Positions 14,893 through 25,134 of a stretch of DNA of 64,000 bases are shown here, in pieces; the stretch's first letter is position 1; each line of letters opens with the position of its first letter. Below the pieces are notes generated by a model, which saw only the letters and a list, made by a program, of their open reading frames with translations, was not told where the DNA came from and ran no database searches. The translations under genes were made by a program, and so were the position numbers. Origin of the DNA: an uncultured Ectothiorhodospiraceae bacterium (GTDB taxonomy: Bacteria > Pseudomonadota > Gammaproteobacteria > Nevskiales > Oceanococcaceae); contig CAKZQS010000005.1 in assembly GCA_937141935.1 (NCBI GenBank), forward strand, positions 62,001 to 126,000, written 5' to 3'.

Positions 14893-16433
14893 CAGTTGTC
14901 CTGCGCCCGCAAGCGGCGCAGCTGGCGCAGCGTGCCGGCCAGTTCGGGCAGCGTCGGCGCCACGTCCACCGCGGTCAACTCGTTCAGCGTGCTCAGCGCC
15001 GCCTCGACGGCCGGGTCTTCGGTGGCCAGGTAGCGCCGCACCCAATCGGCGGCCGCGGTCAGCGCGGCCTCGTAATGCGCGGCGTCGCCCAGCAGCAGCG
15101 CGGTGCGGGCGGCCTGCAGCTGCAGCCGCAGGTTCTGCACCAGCAGGCCGTGCAGGTCCGGTGGCAGCAGCGGCGTGGTGGGCGTGGTGTTCTGGCGGAT
15201 CGTCACCAGCGCCAGCACCGCCTCCTGCACCCGCCGCCAGGCTTGCTCGTACCAGGCGGCCGCGGCGTCGCTGGCCGGTGCCTGCAGGGCTGGGCCCTCG
15301 GCCTCCAGCGCACGGCGTACCGCGCCATCCAGCGGCAGGCTGGACACCCGCGCCGACAGCGCCTGCAGCTTCAGGCTGATGGCCGTGGTGTCGATCTGCG
15401 GGATGGCGCGCAGCGCGGCGATGTCGTCGGCGATCTGCCGCCGCAGCGGCAGCCAGCCCGGGTCGGCGATGGCCTGCAGGCGGGCATCGGCCAGCTCCAG
15501 CGCGGTGATGGCGCTGGGCACGTCGCGGGCCAGCTGCAGGCGCTCGCTGGCGGTCAGCAGCAGTTGCTCGACCGCGTCGATGCGCCAGGCCAGCGCGCCG
15601 CCCTCGACCTTCTCCCGCAGGTTGGCGACGGCCGTGTTGAGGCTGTCGGCCTGCGCGCCGAGCTGCTCGATGCGGGTCTGCCGCGCGGCCAGCTGCGTGC
15701 GCAGCTCCTGCTCGCGGCTGCGCAGCTGCTGGGCCAGCGCGTCCAGCTCGCCGGCGGTGGCGGTTTGCGCGGTGTCGACGCGATCCAGCCGCTCGGCCTG
15801 GCCCTCCAGGGCGCTGAGGGTTTGGGCCTGCTCGCTGCCGCTCTGATACAGCCACCACAGCGCCGCCGTGTTGCCCAGCGCCAGCAGCAGGATCAGCAGC
15901 AGGAAGACGCCCAGCGTCTTCGAGGGCCCCGTCGTGGCGGGGGCGGCGGGCGTGGGACCGGCCGGGCCGGCTGATGCGGGCCCGGGTGATGCGGTGCCGG
16001 CTGATGCAGAACCGGGCGCGCCAGCGGCCTGCGCACCGTGGCCGGGCGACTGCGCGGGCGCCGTGGCCGCCGTTGTCGGCGCGGCCGTCGGGGTCTTGGC
16101 GGCCGCCGCGGATTCGGGCCTCTGCGCCGACGCAGGCGCCGCGCCCTGGCTGGCGGCCGACTCGCCCGGGGTGGCGCCCGCGCCGGTTGCGGCGTCGCTG
16201 CCGGCGCTGGATCCCGCAGCGGGACCCGCCGCGCTTTCGGGCTTCGCGGCCTTGGCCTGCGACTTGCCCCGCGCCTTGGCTTTGGGCTTGGCCTGTGCCT
16301 TTGACTTTTCTGGCGTTGCCGTCGAAGTCGAAGGCGAAGGCGATTGGGAGCCCGCAGCCGCAGCCGTCTCGGAGGCGGCTTCCAGGCTGGCGTCGGGCTG
16401 GTCTTCGGCGGGGCGATCCGGAGACGAACTCAT
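14892..16433 (-). CDS. hemX: HemX-family membrane protein (annotated as uroporphyrinogen-III C-methyltransferase)
   Basis: A 513-residue HemX protein. The first 150 or so residues are cytoplasmic, low in complexity and rich in Ala, Pro, Ser and Lys (including a KAQAKPKAKARGKSQAKAAK block), followed by one membrane helix (TLGVFLLLILLLALGNTAALWWLY) and a periplasmic coiled-coil/helical domain (AERLDRVDTAQTATAGELDALAQQL and onward). HemX homologues lack methyltransferase motifs despite the common label; they are part of the hemCDXY operon. The ATG at 16433 overlaps the hemD stop (ATGA). The linker is longer than usual for the family. Confidence 0.9.
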   Translation of the reverse strand: MSSSPDRPAEDQPDASLEAASETAAAAGSQSPSPSTSTATPEKSKAQAKPKAKARGKSQAKAAKPESAAGPAAGSSAGSDAATGAGATPGESAASQGAAPASAQRPESAAAAKTPTAAPTTAATAPAQSPGHGAQAAGAPGSASAGTASPGPASAGPAGPTPAAPATTGPSKTLGVFLLLILLLALGNTAALWWLYQSGSEQAQTLSALEGQAERLDRVDTAQTATAGELDALAQQLRSREQELRTQLAARQTRIEQLGAQADSLNTAVANLREKVEGGALAWRIDAVEQLLLTASERLQLARDVPSAITALELADARLQAIADPGWLPLRRQIADDIAALRAIPQIDTTAISLKLQALSARVSSLPLDGAVRRALEAEGPALQAPASDAAAAWYEQAWRRVQEAVLALVTIRQNTTPTTPLLPPDLHGLLVQNLRLQLQAARTALLLGDAAHYEAALTAAADWVRRYLATEDPAVEAALSTLNELTAVDVAPTLPELAGTLRQLRRLRAQDN

Positions 16434-17164
16434 CGGCAATCCTCGACCGCCGCGCGAACCGCGGCGGCAGTGAAGCGGGGAAGAAAAGCCATCCTACCCG
16501 ACCAGCCCAGGCCGCGGGCCACGGCCTCCAGGCGCTCATCGGGCAGCAGCAGCGGCAGCGCGAACAGCGAGCTGCGCGCGCAGTCGATGATGGTCTGGCT
16601 CAGCCCGCGCAACGCCTCGCCGCTGCTGGCCACGATGACTTCGGGCGGCGCGGCGGGCAGCTCGCAGTCGCGCAACTGGCGGCGATACAGCGCGTAGACC
16701 TCGACCTGCACCTGCGCCTGGCGCAGCGGGGCCAGCCACTCGTGGCGGCCGTGCGCGCCGGTCAGCAGCAGCAGGCGCTCGCCGGCCGCGGGGCGGGCCA
16801 TGCCCTCGGCCTGCGCCTCGGCCCACCAGGCCGCGCCGCCGTGGCCACGCCGCGGCGCCTGCACCGCCTGCCCGTAAACCTCGCGGGCGCGCAGCGCGGT
16901 GCGCTCGCCCACGGCATGCATGCGCAGCGCCGGCGGGCGCGCCGGCCAGGCGGCCCGCGCCGCGTCAACGGCGTTGGCCGAGGTCCACAGCACATGCTGG
17001 GCGGCGGCCAGGGCCGCTTGGAGTTGCTGGCGCAGGCTGTCGTCGACCAGGTTGTCGATAGCCAGCACCGGCAGCTCGCGCACCTGCCAGCCGTCGCTGA
17101 GCAGGGCGGTGACAAAGGGGCTCGGCGCGCTGGGAACCGTGCGGGTCAGCCACAGCGTTGCCAC
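16430..17164 (-). CDS. hemD: Uroporphyrinogen-III synthase
   Basis: A 244-residue protein with the two-lobed HemD layout: N-terminal LWLTRTVPSA, VLWTSANAVDAARAAW at the end of the first domain, AVGERTALRAREVYG, the inter-domain LLLTGAHGRHEWL, and VIVASSGEALRGLSQ in the second domain. It closes hydroxymethylbilane to uroporphyrinogen III in the cytoplasm, the step after HemC. It begins with GTG 9 bp after hemC and overlaps hemX by ATGA. The sequence of HemD is poorly conserved in general, so operon position supports the call strongly. Confidence 0.9.
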   Translation of the reverse strand: MATLWLTRTVPSAPSPFVTALLSDGWQVRELPVLAIDNLVDDSLRQQLQAALAAAQHVLWTSANAVDAARAAWPARPPALRMHAVGERTALRAREVYGQAVQAPRRGHGGAAWWAEAQAEGMARPAAGERLLLLTGAHGRHEWLAPLRQAQVQVEVYALYRRQLRDCELPAAPPEVIVASSGEALRGLSQTIIDCARSSLFALPLLLPDERLEAVARGLGWSGRMAFLPRFTAAAVRAAVEDCR

Positions 17165-17173
17165 GCGCGGCGC

Positions 17174-18097
17174 CTAGTCGCTGGCCAGGGCGGCCAGAAT
17201 CGCGGCGCCGCCCTGGGCGCGCAGCGAGTCGGCCAGACGCATGCCCAGCGCCTCGGGCTCGGCGCCAGCGGCCTGGCTGGCCGCGGCCTCGACGACCTCG
17301 CGACCGTCCGGGTAGCCCAGCGCCGCGCGCATCGTCAGCCCGCCGCCGGCGGTGGCCACGCAATAGCCGGCCAGCGGCAGCGCGCAGGAGCCGCCCAGCG
17401 CCCGCGACAGCGCGCGCTCGGCCGCGGACACGCGCGCGGCCTCGGGGTCATTCAGCGCCTCCAGCCGCGTGGCCAGCGCCGCGTCGTCGGCGCGGATCTC
17501 GATGGCCAGCGTGCCCTGCCCCGGCGCCGGAATCATCCATTCCACCGGCAGCCGCTGGCCAATGCGCTCGGCATGCTCCATGCGCTCCAGGCCGGAGACC
17601 GCGAGCACGATGGCGTCGTAGTCGCCGGCGTCGAGCTTGGCCATGCGGGTCTGGATGTTGCCGCGCAGCAGCTTGGTCTGCAGGTCGGGGCGGCGGTGGC
17701 GCAGCAGCATGCTGCGGCGCTGGCTGGCGGTGCCCACCACGGCGCCCTGCGGCAAGGCCTCCAGGCTGCTGGCGCCGACCAGCGCGTCGCCGGGGGCGTG
17801 GCGGCTCAGGAAACAGGGCAGCGCCAGGCCGGGGGGCAGCTCCATCGGCACGTCCTTGAGCGAATGCACGGCGAGGTCGGCGCGGTCCTCCAGCAGCGCG
17901 GCCTCCAGCTCTTTGACGAACAGGCCCTTGCCGCCCAGGCTGGACAGGCGGCCCTCCAGCCAGCGGTCGCCCTTGGTGGTCAGCGGCACCAGCTCGCAGT
18001 GGCAGTCGGGGGTTTCGGCCTCGAGGCGGGCGGCGACGTAGCGGGCCTGCCACAGCGCCAGCGGGCTGCTGCGGGTGGCGATGCGTATGAGATTCAT
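17174..18097 (-). CDS. hemC: Porphobilinogen deaminase (hydroxymethylbilane synthase)
   Basis: A 307-residue enzyme of typical length. It has IRIATRSSPLALWQA at the N-terminus, LFVKELEAALLEDRADLAVHSLKDVP around the active-site Asp, GTASQRRSMLLRHRRPDL, and the Cys that anchors the dipyrromethane cofactor in GGSCALPL. It condenses four porphobilinogen molecules into hydroxymethylbilane. hemD follows 9 bp downstream, and the AlgR-type regulator gene ends 120 bp upstream, reproducing the algZR-hemCD order of pseudomonads. Confidence 0.97.
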   Translation of the reverse strand: MNLIRIATRSSPLALWQARYVAARLEAETPDCHCELVPLTTKGDRWLEGRLSSLGGKGLFVKELEAALLEDRADLAVHSLKDVPMELPPGLALPCFLSRHAPGDALVGASSLEALPQGAVVGTASQRRSMLLRHRRPDLQTKLLRGNIQTRMAKLDAGDYDAIVLAVSGLERMEHAERIGQRLPVEWMIPAPGQGTLAIEIRADDAALATRLEALNDPEAARVSAAERALSRALGGSCALPLAGYCVATAGGGLTMRAALGYPDGREVVEAAASQAAGAEPEALGMRLADSLRAQGGAAILAALASD

Positions 18098-18217
18098 CGG
18101 CGCATTGTAGGCCCGGCCGCGCGCGGGGCTGGGCTGGGCTTGGGGTGAGCTGGGCTGGCGAGATGCGCCGGCGGGGAGGTGCCGGCGTCGATGTGCCGGC
18201 GCGGAGGGCCGGGCTGC

Positions 18218-18943
18218 TTAGTCCGCGCTGGCCGCCGGCGCGTCGCGCAGGGCGGCGCGCACGCTGCCGGCCAGGCGGCGGCTGACCGGCAGCGGCTCGG
18301 CATGTCCTTCCAGGTACAGGTCCAGCCCGCCGCCGCGCGGCTGCAGCGCACGCACGCGCGCCGGGTTGACGAGGATGCCGCGGTGGATGCGCACCAGCGT
18401 GGGGTGCTGCGCCGCGAACTGCGCCAGCGGGCGCTCGGTCAGGTCCATGCCCTCCTCGTGGTGGATTTCGGTGAGCTTTTGCGCCGCGCGCAGGTACAGC
18501 ACGCGCGCCAGCGGGATGCGCCGCAAGCGCCCCTGGCTGCCCACGTCCAGCATCGGCCCGGTCTCGCGCGCCGGGCCCTGCAGGCGATTGGGCGCGCGCA
18601 CTTTGGCCAGCGCATCGCGCAGCTTGGGCCGGGTGATGGGCTTGAGCAGGTAGGCGGTGGCCACGGTCTGGAAGGCGTGGAAGGCGTGCTCGGCGAAGGC
18701 GGTGGAGAAGATCACCGCCGGCGGCGGCTCCAGCGTGGCCACGCGGTCGGCCAGCTCCAGGCCATCCAGGCCCGGCATGCGGATGTCCAGGATCAGCAGG
18801 TCGGGCTCGTGCTGCTGGCACAGCGCCCAGGCCTCCTGGCCATCGGCCGCCTGCGCGCACAGCTCCCAGCCCGGGCACTCGGCCAGCAGCGCGGCCAGGC
18901 GCTCGCGCGCCAGCGGCTCGTCGTCGGCAATCAGCACCTTCAT
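18218..18943 (-). CDS. algR: LytTR-family response regulator (AlgR-like)
   Basis: A 241-residue response regulator. The receiver domain (residues about 1-118) has the acidic triad IADDE, the phosphoacceptor Asp53 in LLILDIRMPG, and KPITRPKL with the conserved Lys. After a linker, the C-terminal LytTR DNA-binding domain includes RIPLARVLYLRAAQKLTEIHHEEG, LVRIHRGILVNPARVRAL and LPVSRRL. By context (next to argH and hemC) it is the counterpart of P. aeruginosa AlgR, which controls twitching, alginate and virulence genes; the regulon here is unknown. The start overlaps the sensor stop by ATGA. Confidence 0.9.
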   Translation of the reverse strand: MKVLIADDEPLARERLAALLAECPGWELCAQAADGQEAWALCQQHEPDLLILDIRMPGLDGLELADRVATLEPPPAVIFSTAFAEHAFHAFQTVATAYLLKPITRPKLRDALAKVRAPNRLQGPARETGPMLDVGSQGRLRRIPLARVLYLRAAQKLTEIHHEEGMDLTERPLAQFAAQHPTLVRIHRGILVNPARVRALQPRGGGLDLYLEGHAEPLPVSRRLAGSVRAALRDAPAASAD

Positions 18944-20055
18944 GCCGGCAGCTCCAGCCCCACGTGGTAGCTGTGCGCGTCGGCGGTCACGTGCATGCGG
19001 GCCTGGGCGCCATGCAGCAGCGCCAGGCGGTGGCGGATGTTGTCCTGCGCGATCTGCCGGCCCGGCGAGCCGGGGCTGCCGGAGATCGGGTTGCGCACCC
19101 GCAGCTCGACCATGCCCGGCCGGCTGGGCGCCGCGTGAATCTCCACCGTGCCGCCGCCCGCGCATTGCTCGATGCCGTGGTAAATCGCGTTCTCCACCAG
19201 CGGCTGCAGGCTGAGCAGCGGCACCCGCGCCTGCTCGACGCCCGGCGCCACCTGCCAGTCCACGCGCAGGCGCTCGCCGATGCGCAGCTGCTCGATTTCC
19301 AGGTAGGCCCGCGTCAGCTGGATCTCCTCGGCCAGCGTGTGCTGCCCGTCGGGCCGACCCAGCGCCGCACGCAGCAGCTCGGCCAGGTTCTCGACCAGCC
19401 GCTCGGCCTCCGCCGGCCGCTGCGGGATCAAGGCCACCAGGCTGTTCAGGCAATTGAACAGAAAATGCGGGCGAATGCGTGCCTGCAGGGCAAGCAGCTT
19501 GGCCTCGGCCGCCGCCGCCACCTGCTGCTGCCACTGCTGCTGCAGGAAGAAGTAGCGCAGCAGCATCACCCAGACCAGCAGGCCGATGAGCTGGATGCGC
19601 ACCAGAAACAGCAGGTGCTCATGACCGCTGGCGAAGCCCTCCCACTGCAGCCAGGCGCCAATGCGCCAGGCGGCCTCGCTGATCAGCAGCGTCAGCAACT
19701 GCAGGCCGGCCAGGGCCAGCAGCACGGCGCCGCGCAGGCTGCGCCGGGCCAGGAAGGGCCGCGCGGCGCAGAGCAGCGCGCAGCTGCACAGGCTGATCCA
19801 GTGCAAAAACAGCGACAGCAGCACCAGCCGCGGCCCCAGCACCAGGTCGCCGCCGGGGGCCGCAAGCACCAGCAGGCCCGCCAGCATCTGGCTGATCAGC
19901 AGCACGCGCAGCACGGCCGCGCCGTTGCACAAGTCGGGGATCAGCACGCCGGCGGCCGGCGGCTGCGGCGGGGTCGGTGTGCCCTGCGGCGCTGCCGGGC
20001 TGGGCGACGCAGCCGGGGCCGCGGGCGGCGGGGGCGCGGGTTCGGCGGGGGCCAT
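18940..20055 (-). CDS. algZ: LytS-type sensor histidine kinase (AlgZ-like)
   Basis: A 371-residue membrane sensor. A Pro/Ala-rich N-terminal stretch of about 35 residues precedes several membrane helices (about residues 45-170), then the His_kinase domain with [18 protein letters not shown], where His is the phosphorylation site of this class, and a degenerate HATPase region ([15 protein letters not shown], with the N-box Asn-Ala). The final glycine boxes are short, as in AlgZ/FimS proteins. It is coupled to the regulator gene by an ATGA overlap. Only about 40 bp separate its start from argH, so the divergent promoters must overlap. Confidence 0.88.
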   Translation of the reverse strand: MAPAEPAPPPPAAPAASPSPAAPQGTPTPPQPPAAGVLIPDLCNGAAVLRVLLISQMLAGLLVLAAPGGDLVLGPRLVLLSLFLHWISLCSCALLCAARPFLARRSLRGAVLLALAGLQLLTLLISEAAWRIGAWLQWEGFASGHEHLLFLVRIQLIGLLVWVMLLRYFFLQQQWQQQVAAAAEAKLLALQARIRPHFLFNCLNSLVALIPQRPAEAERLVENLAELLRAALGRPDGQHTLAEEIQLTRAYLEIEQLRIGERLRVDWQVAPGVEQARVPLLSLQPLVENAIYHGIEQCAGGGTVEIHAAPSRPGMVELRVRNPISGSPGSPGRQIAQDNIRHRLALLHGAQARMHVTADAHSYHVGLELPA

Positions 20056-20095
20056 CTGCTATTCTCGCCGCCCTTTTGCTAACCCGTTGATGTGC

Positions 20096-21500
<1,405 letters not shown>

Positions 21501-21508
<8 letters not shown>

Positions 21509-22706
21509 CCGGGCCGCCGAAGCCGGCTGGCACATCGGCACCGCCACCACCGCCTCGGCCACCCGGGTGCTGCTCCTGGGCGCGGGTGAGCTGGGCAAGG
21601 AAGTCATCATCGAGCTGCAAAGGCTCGGCGCCGAGGTCATCGCGGTGGATCGCTATGCCAACGCCCCCGGCATGCAGGTGGCCCACCGCCACCATGTGAT
21701 CGACATGCTCGACGGCGCCGCGCTGCGCCAGGTCATCGCCAGCGAACAGCCCGACTTCGTGGTGCCCGAGATCGAGGCCATCCACACGCCAACGCTGGTC
21801 GAGCTGGAAGCCGAGGGGCTGATCGTCATCCCCACCGCGCGCGCCGCCCGGCTGACGATGGACCGCGAGGGCATCCGCCGCCTGGCGGCCGAGGAGCTGG
21901 GCCTGCCCACCTCGCCCTATCGCTTCTGCGACAGCCGCGCGGACTTCGAGGCCGCCGTGGCCGCCATCGGCCGGCCCTGCGTGGTGAAACCGGTGATGTC
22001 CTCCTCCGGCAAGGGCCAGTCGACGATCCGCGACGAGGCCGACATCGGCCCGGCCTGGGACTACGCCCAGCAGGGGGGCCGCGCCGGCGCCGGGCGGGTG
22101 ATTGTCGAGGGCTTCATCGATTTTGATTACGAGATCACGCTGCTGACCGTGCGCCACGCCGGCGGCACCAGCTTTTGCGCCCCCGTGGGCCACCGCCAGG
22201 AGGACGGCGACTACCGCGAGTCCTGGCAGCCGCAGGCGATGAGCGATGCCGCCCGCGCGGCCAGCGAAGCCGTGGCGCGCAAGATCACCGACGCGCTGGG
22301 CGGCCGCGGCCTGTTCGGCGTCGAGCTGTTCATCAAGGGCAACGACGTCTGGTTCTCCGAAGTCTCCCCCCGCCCGCACGACACCGGCCTGGTCACGCTG
22401 ATCTCGCAGGATCTGTCCGAGTTCGCGCTGCACGCCCGCGCCATCCTCGGCCTGCCGGTGCCGCAGCAGATCTCGCTGCACGCCCCCAGCGCCTCCGCCG
22501 CGCTGCTGCTCGAAGGCGACAGCGACGCCCCGCGCTTCGCCATCGACCCCACCCCGCTGCAGGCCCCGGACACCGGCCTGCGGCTCTTCGGCAAGCCCGA
22601 AATCCGCGGCCGTCGCCGCATGGGCGTGGCCCTGGCCCGCGGCGAGAGCGTGGAGCAGGCCCGTGAGAGGGCCCGGGCGATTGCGGCCGGGGTGCGGCTC
22701 GCCTGA
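21501..22706 (+). CDS. purT: Formate-dependent phosphoribosylglycinamide formyltransferase
   Basis: A 401-residue ATP-grasp enzyme. The N-terminal domain shows [22 protein letters not shown] and [17 protein letters not shown]; the ATP-grasp core has [13 protein letters not shown], the metal-binding [25 protein letters not shown]; the C-terminus ends [14 protein letters not shown]. It uses formate and ATP to formylate GAR, the PurN-independent third step of purine synthesis. It overlaps argH by 8 bp, an unusual pairing of arginine and purine genes; fumarate and ATP metabolism do not obviously link them. Confidence 0.96.
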
Positions 22707-22788
22707 GGCCTTAGGCGGTGCTGCGCCGCACTGCGGCCGCGCCCACGCGCGCCTCTAGGAACGCAGGCATGACTAGTGCAGAATGCAT

Positions 22789-22802
22789 GCACACACCTGT
22801 GC
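22789..22802. promoter_or_regulatory. Short inverted repeat upstream of the VapBC pair
   Basis: GCACA-CACC-TGTGC forms 5-bp perfect arms ending 10 bp before the antitoxin start. VapBC operons are usually autoregulated through such palindromes next to the promoter, but the arms are short and the assignment is tentative. Confidence 0.3.
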
Positions 22803-22812
22803 GAGCACGCTG

Positions 22813-23046
22813 ATGCCTACGCTGCAGATTCGTGAACTCCCCGAGGCGGTGTACCAGAGCCTGGCCGCCGAAGCGCGCCGCGAGGGGCGCAGCCTGACCC
22901 AACAGGCCACGATTCGCCTGCGCCAGACGCAGGGGACGGAACGGCGCCAGGAGCGCCTGGATGCGCTCGCCCGCAGTGGGCGCCGGTTGCCTCCGGGGTG
23001 GCCGTCGCCCGAAGACCTGATCCGGGCCGACCGAGAACAGCGCTGA
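22813..23046 (+). CDS. VapB/FitA-type antitoxin
   Basis: A 77-residue protein with an N-terminal ribbon-helix-helix domain (MPTLQIRELPEAVYQSLAAEARREGRSL, the FitA-like IRxLPExVxxxLxxxA pattern) and a charged C-terminal tail with PEDLIRADRE, which is typical of the toxin-binding part. It would bind and block the PIN toxin and repress its own promoter. The start at 22813 leaves the RHH strand at the very N-terminus; the longer ORF start at 22783 adds ten residues of no value. Its stop overlaps the toxin start (TGATG). Confidence 0.85.
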   Translation: MPTLQIRELPEAVYQSLAAEARREGRSLTQQATIRLRQTQGTERRQERLDALARSGRRLPPGWPSPEDLIRADREQR

Positions 23047-23453
23047 TGGCGCTCACACTGGATGCCTCGGCTGCGGTACGCGTGGTGATGGATGCGGCAC
23101 GCCAGCCCGCCGCCATCGCGCGGCTCCGCGATGCCGACGTCGTCTACGCCCCCAGCCTGCTGCGAATCGAGACGGCAAACGCGCTATGGGAGTACCTGCG
23201 GGCTGGCCACCTCGATGCGGCCCAGGCGCGCGAGCGCCACTGGGAAACGCTGGACCTCGTAGACATTTTCGTCGACGAGGCCGAGCTGTTTCCCGAGGCG
23301 CTGGATTTGGCGCTGCGCCGCGGGCATCCGGTGTACGACTGCGTGTACGCGCTGGTGGCGCGGCGCAACGCCGCCGCGATGCTGAGTTTTGACGCCCGGC
23401 TCAAAACCCTTTGCGCGGAGTCGGACATTGATGTGGTGATCGTCGACGATTAA
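23046..23453 (+). CDS. vapC: VapC-type PIN-domain ribonuclease toxin
   Basis: A 135-residue PIN domain. The acidic catalytic residues are in place: Asp6 of LTLDASAA, Glu of LLRIETANALWEY, Asp of HPVYDCVYALVA and the last Asp in LSFDARLK. VapC toxins are Mg2+-dependent endoribonucleases, usually of tRNA or rRNA. Translation is coupled to the antitoxin gene. The pair sits as a small island between purT and the convergent Mpo1-like gene; base composition does not stand out from its neighbours. Confidence 0.88.
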   Translation: MALTLDASAAVRVVMDAARQPAAIARLRDADVVYAPSLLRIETANALWEYLRAGHLDAAQARERHWETLDLVDIFVDEAELFPEALDLALRRGHPVYDCVYALVARRNAAAMLSFDARLKTLCAESDIDVVIVDD

Positions 23454-23484
23454 ACGCGCACGGATTCCAAGCGGCGCGCCACAC

Positions 23485-23976
23485 TCAGGCCGCCGCGCCC
23501 TTGCCCCCGGCCAGCGGGTGGCCGAGCACTTCGTCGGTGACAAACAGCGGGCCGATCAGCAAGAAGGGCAGCTCATCGACGAAGGAGGGCTTGGCGCCTT
23601 CGACATGGTGGCCAACGAACTGCACCGCCCAGGCGGCGACCCACAGCGCCAGCATCGTGCCCGCGAGCGGCAGGCCCAGCGCCTGCACGCCGAGGATGGT
23701 GGCGACGCTGGCGGCAAACCACAGCGCCATGATGGCGACGGCCGCGGCCGACAGGCGCGCATAGAACAGCATCGCCGGCACGGCGGCCAGCGTGGCGCCG
23801 TTAACCCAGGCGGCCCAGGGGGCCGGCAGGCCCAGCCAGGCGCCGACCGGCAGCGCCCACAGCAGGCCCAGCGTCGCGATGACGATCACCGGCACGCAGG
23901 CCAGGTGAATGACGACGTTGGTGGGGTGGCGGTGGCTCTCGGCGTAGGCGGCGAGATATTCGCGTTGGTTGCGCAT
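23485..23976 (-). CDS. Mpo1-like (DUF962, YGL010w type) membrane protein
   Basis: A 163-residue protein of the longer Mpo1-like class, distinct from the 101-residue paralogue at 12325. Diagnostic parts are REYLAAYAESHRHPTNVVIHLACVPVIV at the N-terminus, four membrane segments, and VQFVGHHVEGAKPSFVDELPFLLIGPLFVTDEVL near the C-terminus. The His residues needed by yeast Mpo1 for 2-hydroxy fatty acid dioxygenation (HRHPTN, IHLA, GHHVEG) are conserved. A GAGGAG ribosome-binding site precedes the ATG. It is divergent from the Crp/Fnr regulator, which could therefore control it. Confidence 0.88.
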   Translation of the reverse strand: MRNQREYLAAYAESHRHPTNVVIHLACVPVIVIATLGLLWALPVGAWLGLPAPWAAWVNGATLAAVPAMLFYARLSAAAVAIMALWFAASVATILGVQALGLPLAGTMLALWVAAWAVQFVGHHVEGAKPSFVDELPFLLIGPLFVTDEVLGHPLAGGKGAAA

Positions 23977-24082
23977 GGCGCGACTCCTCGTGGCGGGGCC
24001 GCCGGGCGGCGGCCGGGTGTTTGGGGCGTGGCGCGGGGGCCAGGCTGCCGGCATAGCTTGGCCCAGAGAGGCGGCGCCGGTC

Positions 24083-24098
24083 TGTCGCCTGCGCGACA
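24083..24098. promoter_or_regulatory. Crp/Fnr-geometry palindrome between the Mpo1-like gene and the regulator
   Basis: TGTCGCCTGCGCGACA is a perfect 6-bp inverted repeat around a 4-bp spacer; written as TGTCG-N6-CGACA it has the 5-6-5 geometry of Crp/Fnr sites (TGTGA-N6-TCACA). It lies 37 bp upstream of the regulator ATG and 106 bp upstream of the Mpo1-like ATG. Confidence 0.5.
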
Positions 24099-24135
24099 AT
24101 CGGCGGGCACGCGCCGAAACTGCCGGAGACACCGG

Positions 24136-24861
24136 ATGCCGCATCGGCTGGTCCGCAACGAATGGTTCGCCGAGCTGCCGCCCGAGGTGGTGGAGCAGCT
24201 GGCGCAGCGTGCGCACCGCCGCAAGCTGGCCGATGGGCAGATGCTCTATGCCCGCGGCGACGCGCCGCAGGGGCTGTACGGCGTGGTGTCGGGGCGCGTC
24301 GAACTGCGCGCCAGCGCGCCGGATGGCCGCGAGATCGTGGCCACCGTGCATGAGCCGGGCAATTGGTTCGGCGAGGTCAGCCTCTTCGACGGCGCGCAGC
24401 GCGTGCACGACGCCTTTGCCGACGGCGCGACCGAGCTGCTGGTGATTCCCACGGCGGACTTTCACCGCTGGCTGGCCACCCACCCCGAGCTGTACCCGCA
24501 CTTCACCCGCATGCTCTGCCGCAAGCTGCGGCTGGCGCTGGGCGTGGTGGAGGCGCTGGTTTTTCTGCCGCTGTCGGCGCGCGTGGCCGCCCGCCTGCTG
24601 ACGCTGGCCGAGGCCTATGGCAGGCCCAGTGCGGACGGCCTGCTGATCGACCGCCACCTGCCGCAGGACCTGCTGGCGCGCATGGTGGCCGCCGGCCGCC
24701 AGGCCGTGAGCCGCGAGCTGAAGGCGCTGGAAGCGGCCGGCGCGATTCGGGTGGCCTACGGCAAGGTAGTCGTCACCGACATGGACCGGCTTCGAGAGCA
24801 GGCCGGCGACGCGCTGCGGCTGGCCGCCCTGCAGGACATCCCCGCGGCGCCCCAGCGCTAG
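24136..24861 (+). CDS. Crp/Fnr-family transcriptional regulator
   Basis: A 241-residue regulator. The N-terminal cyclic-nucleotide-binding fold covers residues about 10-120 (YARGDAPQGLYGVVSGRVEL, GNWFGEVSLFDGAQR); the Arg-Ser pair that binds cAMP in Crp is not preserved (QRVHDAF), so cAMP may not be the ligand. A long dimer helix is followed by the winged HTH (LPQDLLARMVAAGRQAVSRELKALEAAGAI), with recognition residues R-Q-x-x-x-R where Crp has R-E-x-x-x-R. There are no Cys for an FeS cluster. GGAG precedes the ATG. A palindrome of matching geometry sits just upstream, suggesting autoregulation. Confidence 0.88.
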   Translation: MPHRLVRNEWFAELPPEVVEQLAQRAHRRKLADGQMLYARGDAPQGLYGVVSGRVELRASAPDGREIVATVHEPGNWFGEVSLFDGAQRVHDAFADGATELLVIPTADFHRWLATHPELYPHFTRMLCRKLRLALGVVEALVFLPLSARVAARLLTLAEAYGRPSADGLLIDRHLPQDLLARMVAAGRQAVSRELKALEAAGAIRVAYGKVVVTDMDRLREQAGDALRLAALQDIPAAPQR

Positions 24862-25134
24862 GCATCGGGCGCCGCGAGACGCGCGTGCGGCGCCAAGCCG
24901 CCCAAGCCGGGCTGGGTTCCTGCTCGGTTTGCGTTGGTCTTGCGCAGGTCGAGGTCCCGGGCGGAGCCCTTGAAGCCCATGGCCGTGGGACAATAGCGGC
25001 ACCGCGCGGCCATCTCTTGCGCCTGCGCCCTCCCCCCGCCGTTTGCGAGGCATGCCTCAAGGCCTCGCCGTGCACCCCGACTTCACCCCGCGCAGGCGGT
25101 TGCAGGCGGGTTGCGCCTCCCAAGGATCTTTGCC

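Noticed and set aside
14892-16433. HemX as a true uroporphyrinogen-III methyltransferase
   Set aside because: No SAM-binding motifs of the CysG/CobA methylase are present; the label is a historic misannotation.
13618-16539. 973-residue ORF spanning hemX and hemY
   Set aside because: Only the hemY part has real protein features; the rest is hemX read out of frame. The hemX stop and hemY start overlap as TGATG.
22707-23460. VapBC pair as part of a larger mobile island
   Set aside because: No integrase, transposase, tRNA or flanking direct repeat is visible and the GC content matches the surroundings.
24862-25134. Gene between the Crp/Fnr gene and ybiT
   Set aside because: ORF-track frames here extend from shadow frames of the neighbours; only the ybiT ribosome-binding site is convincing.
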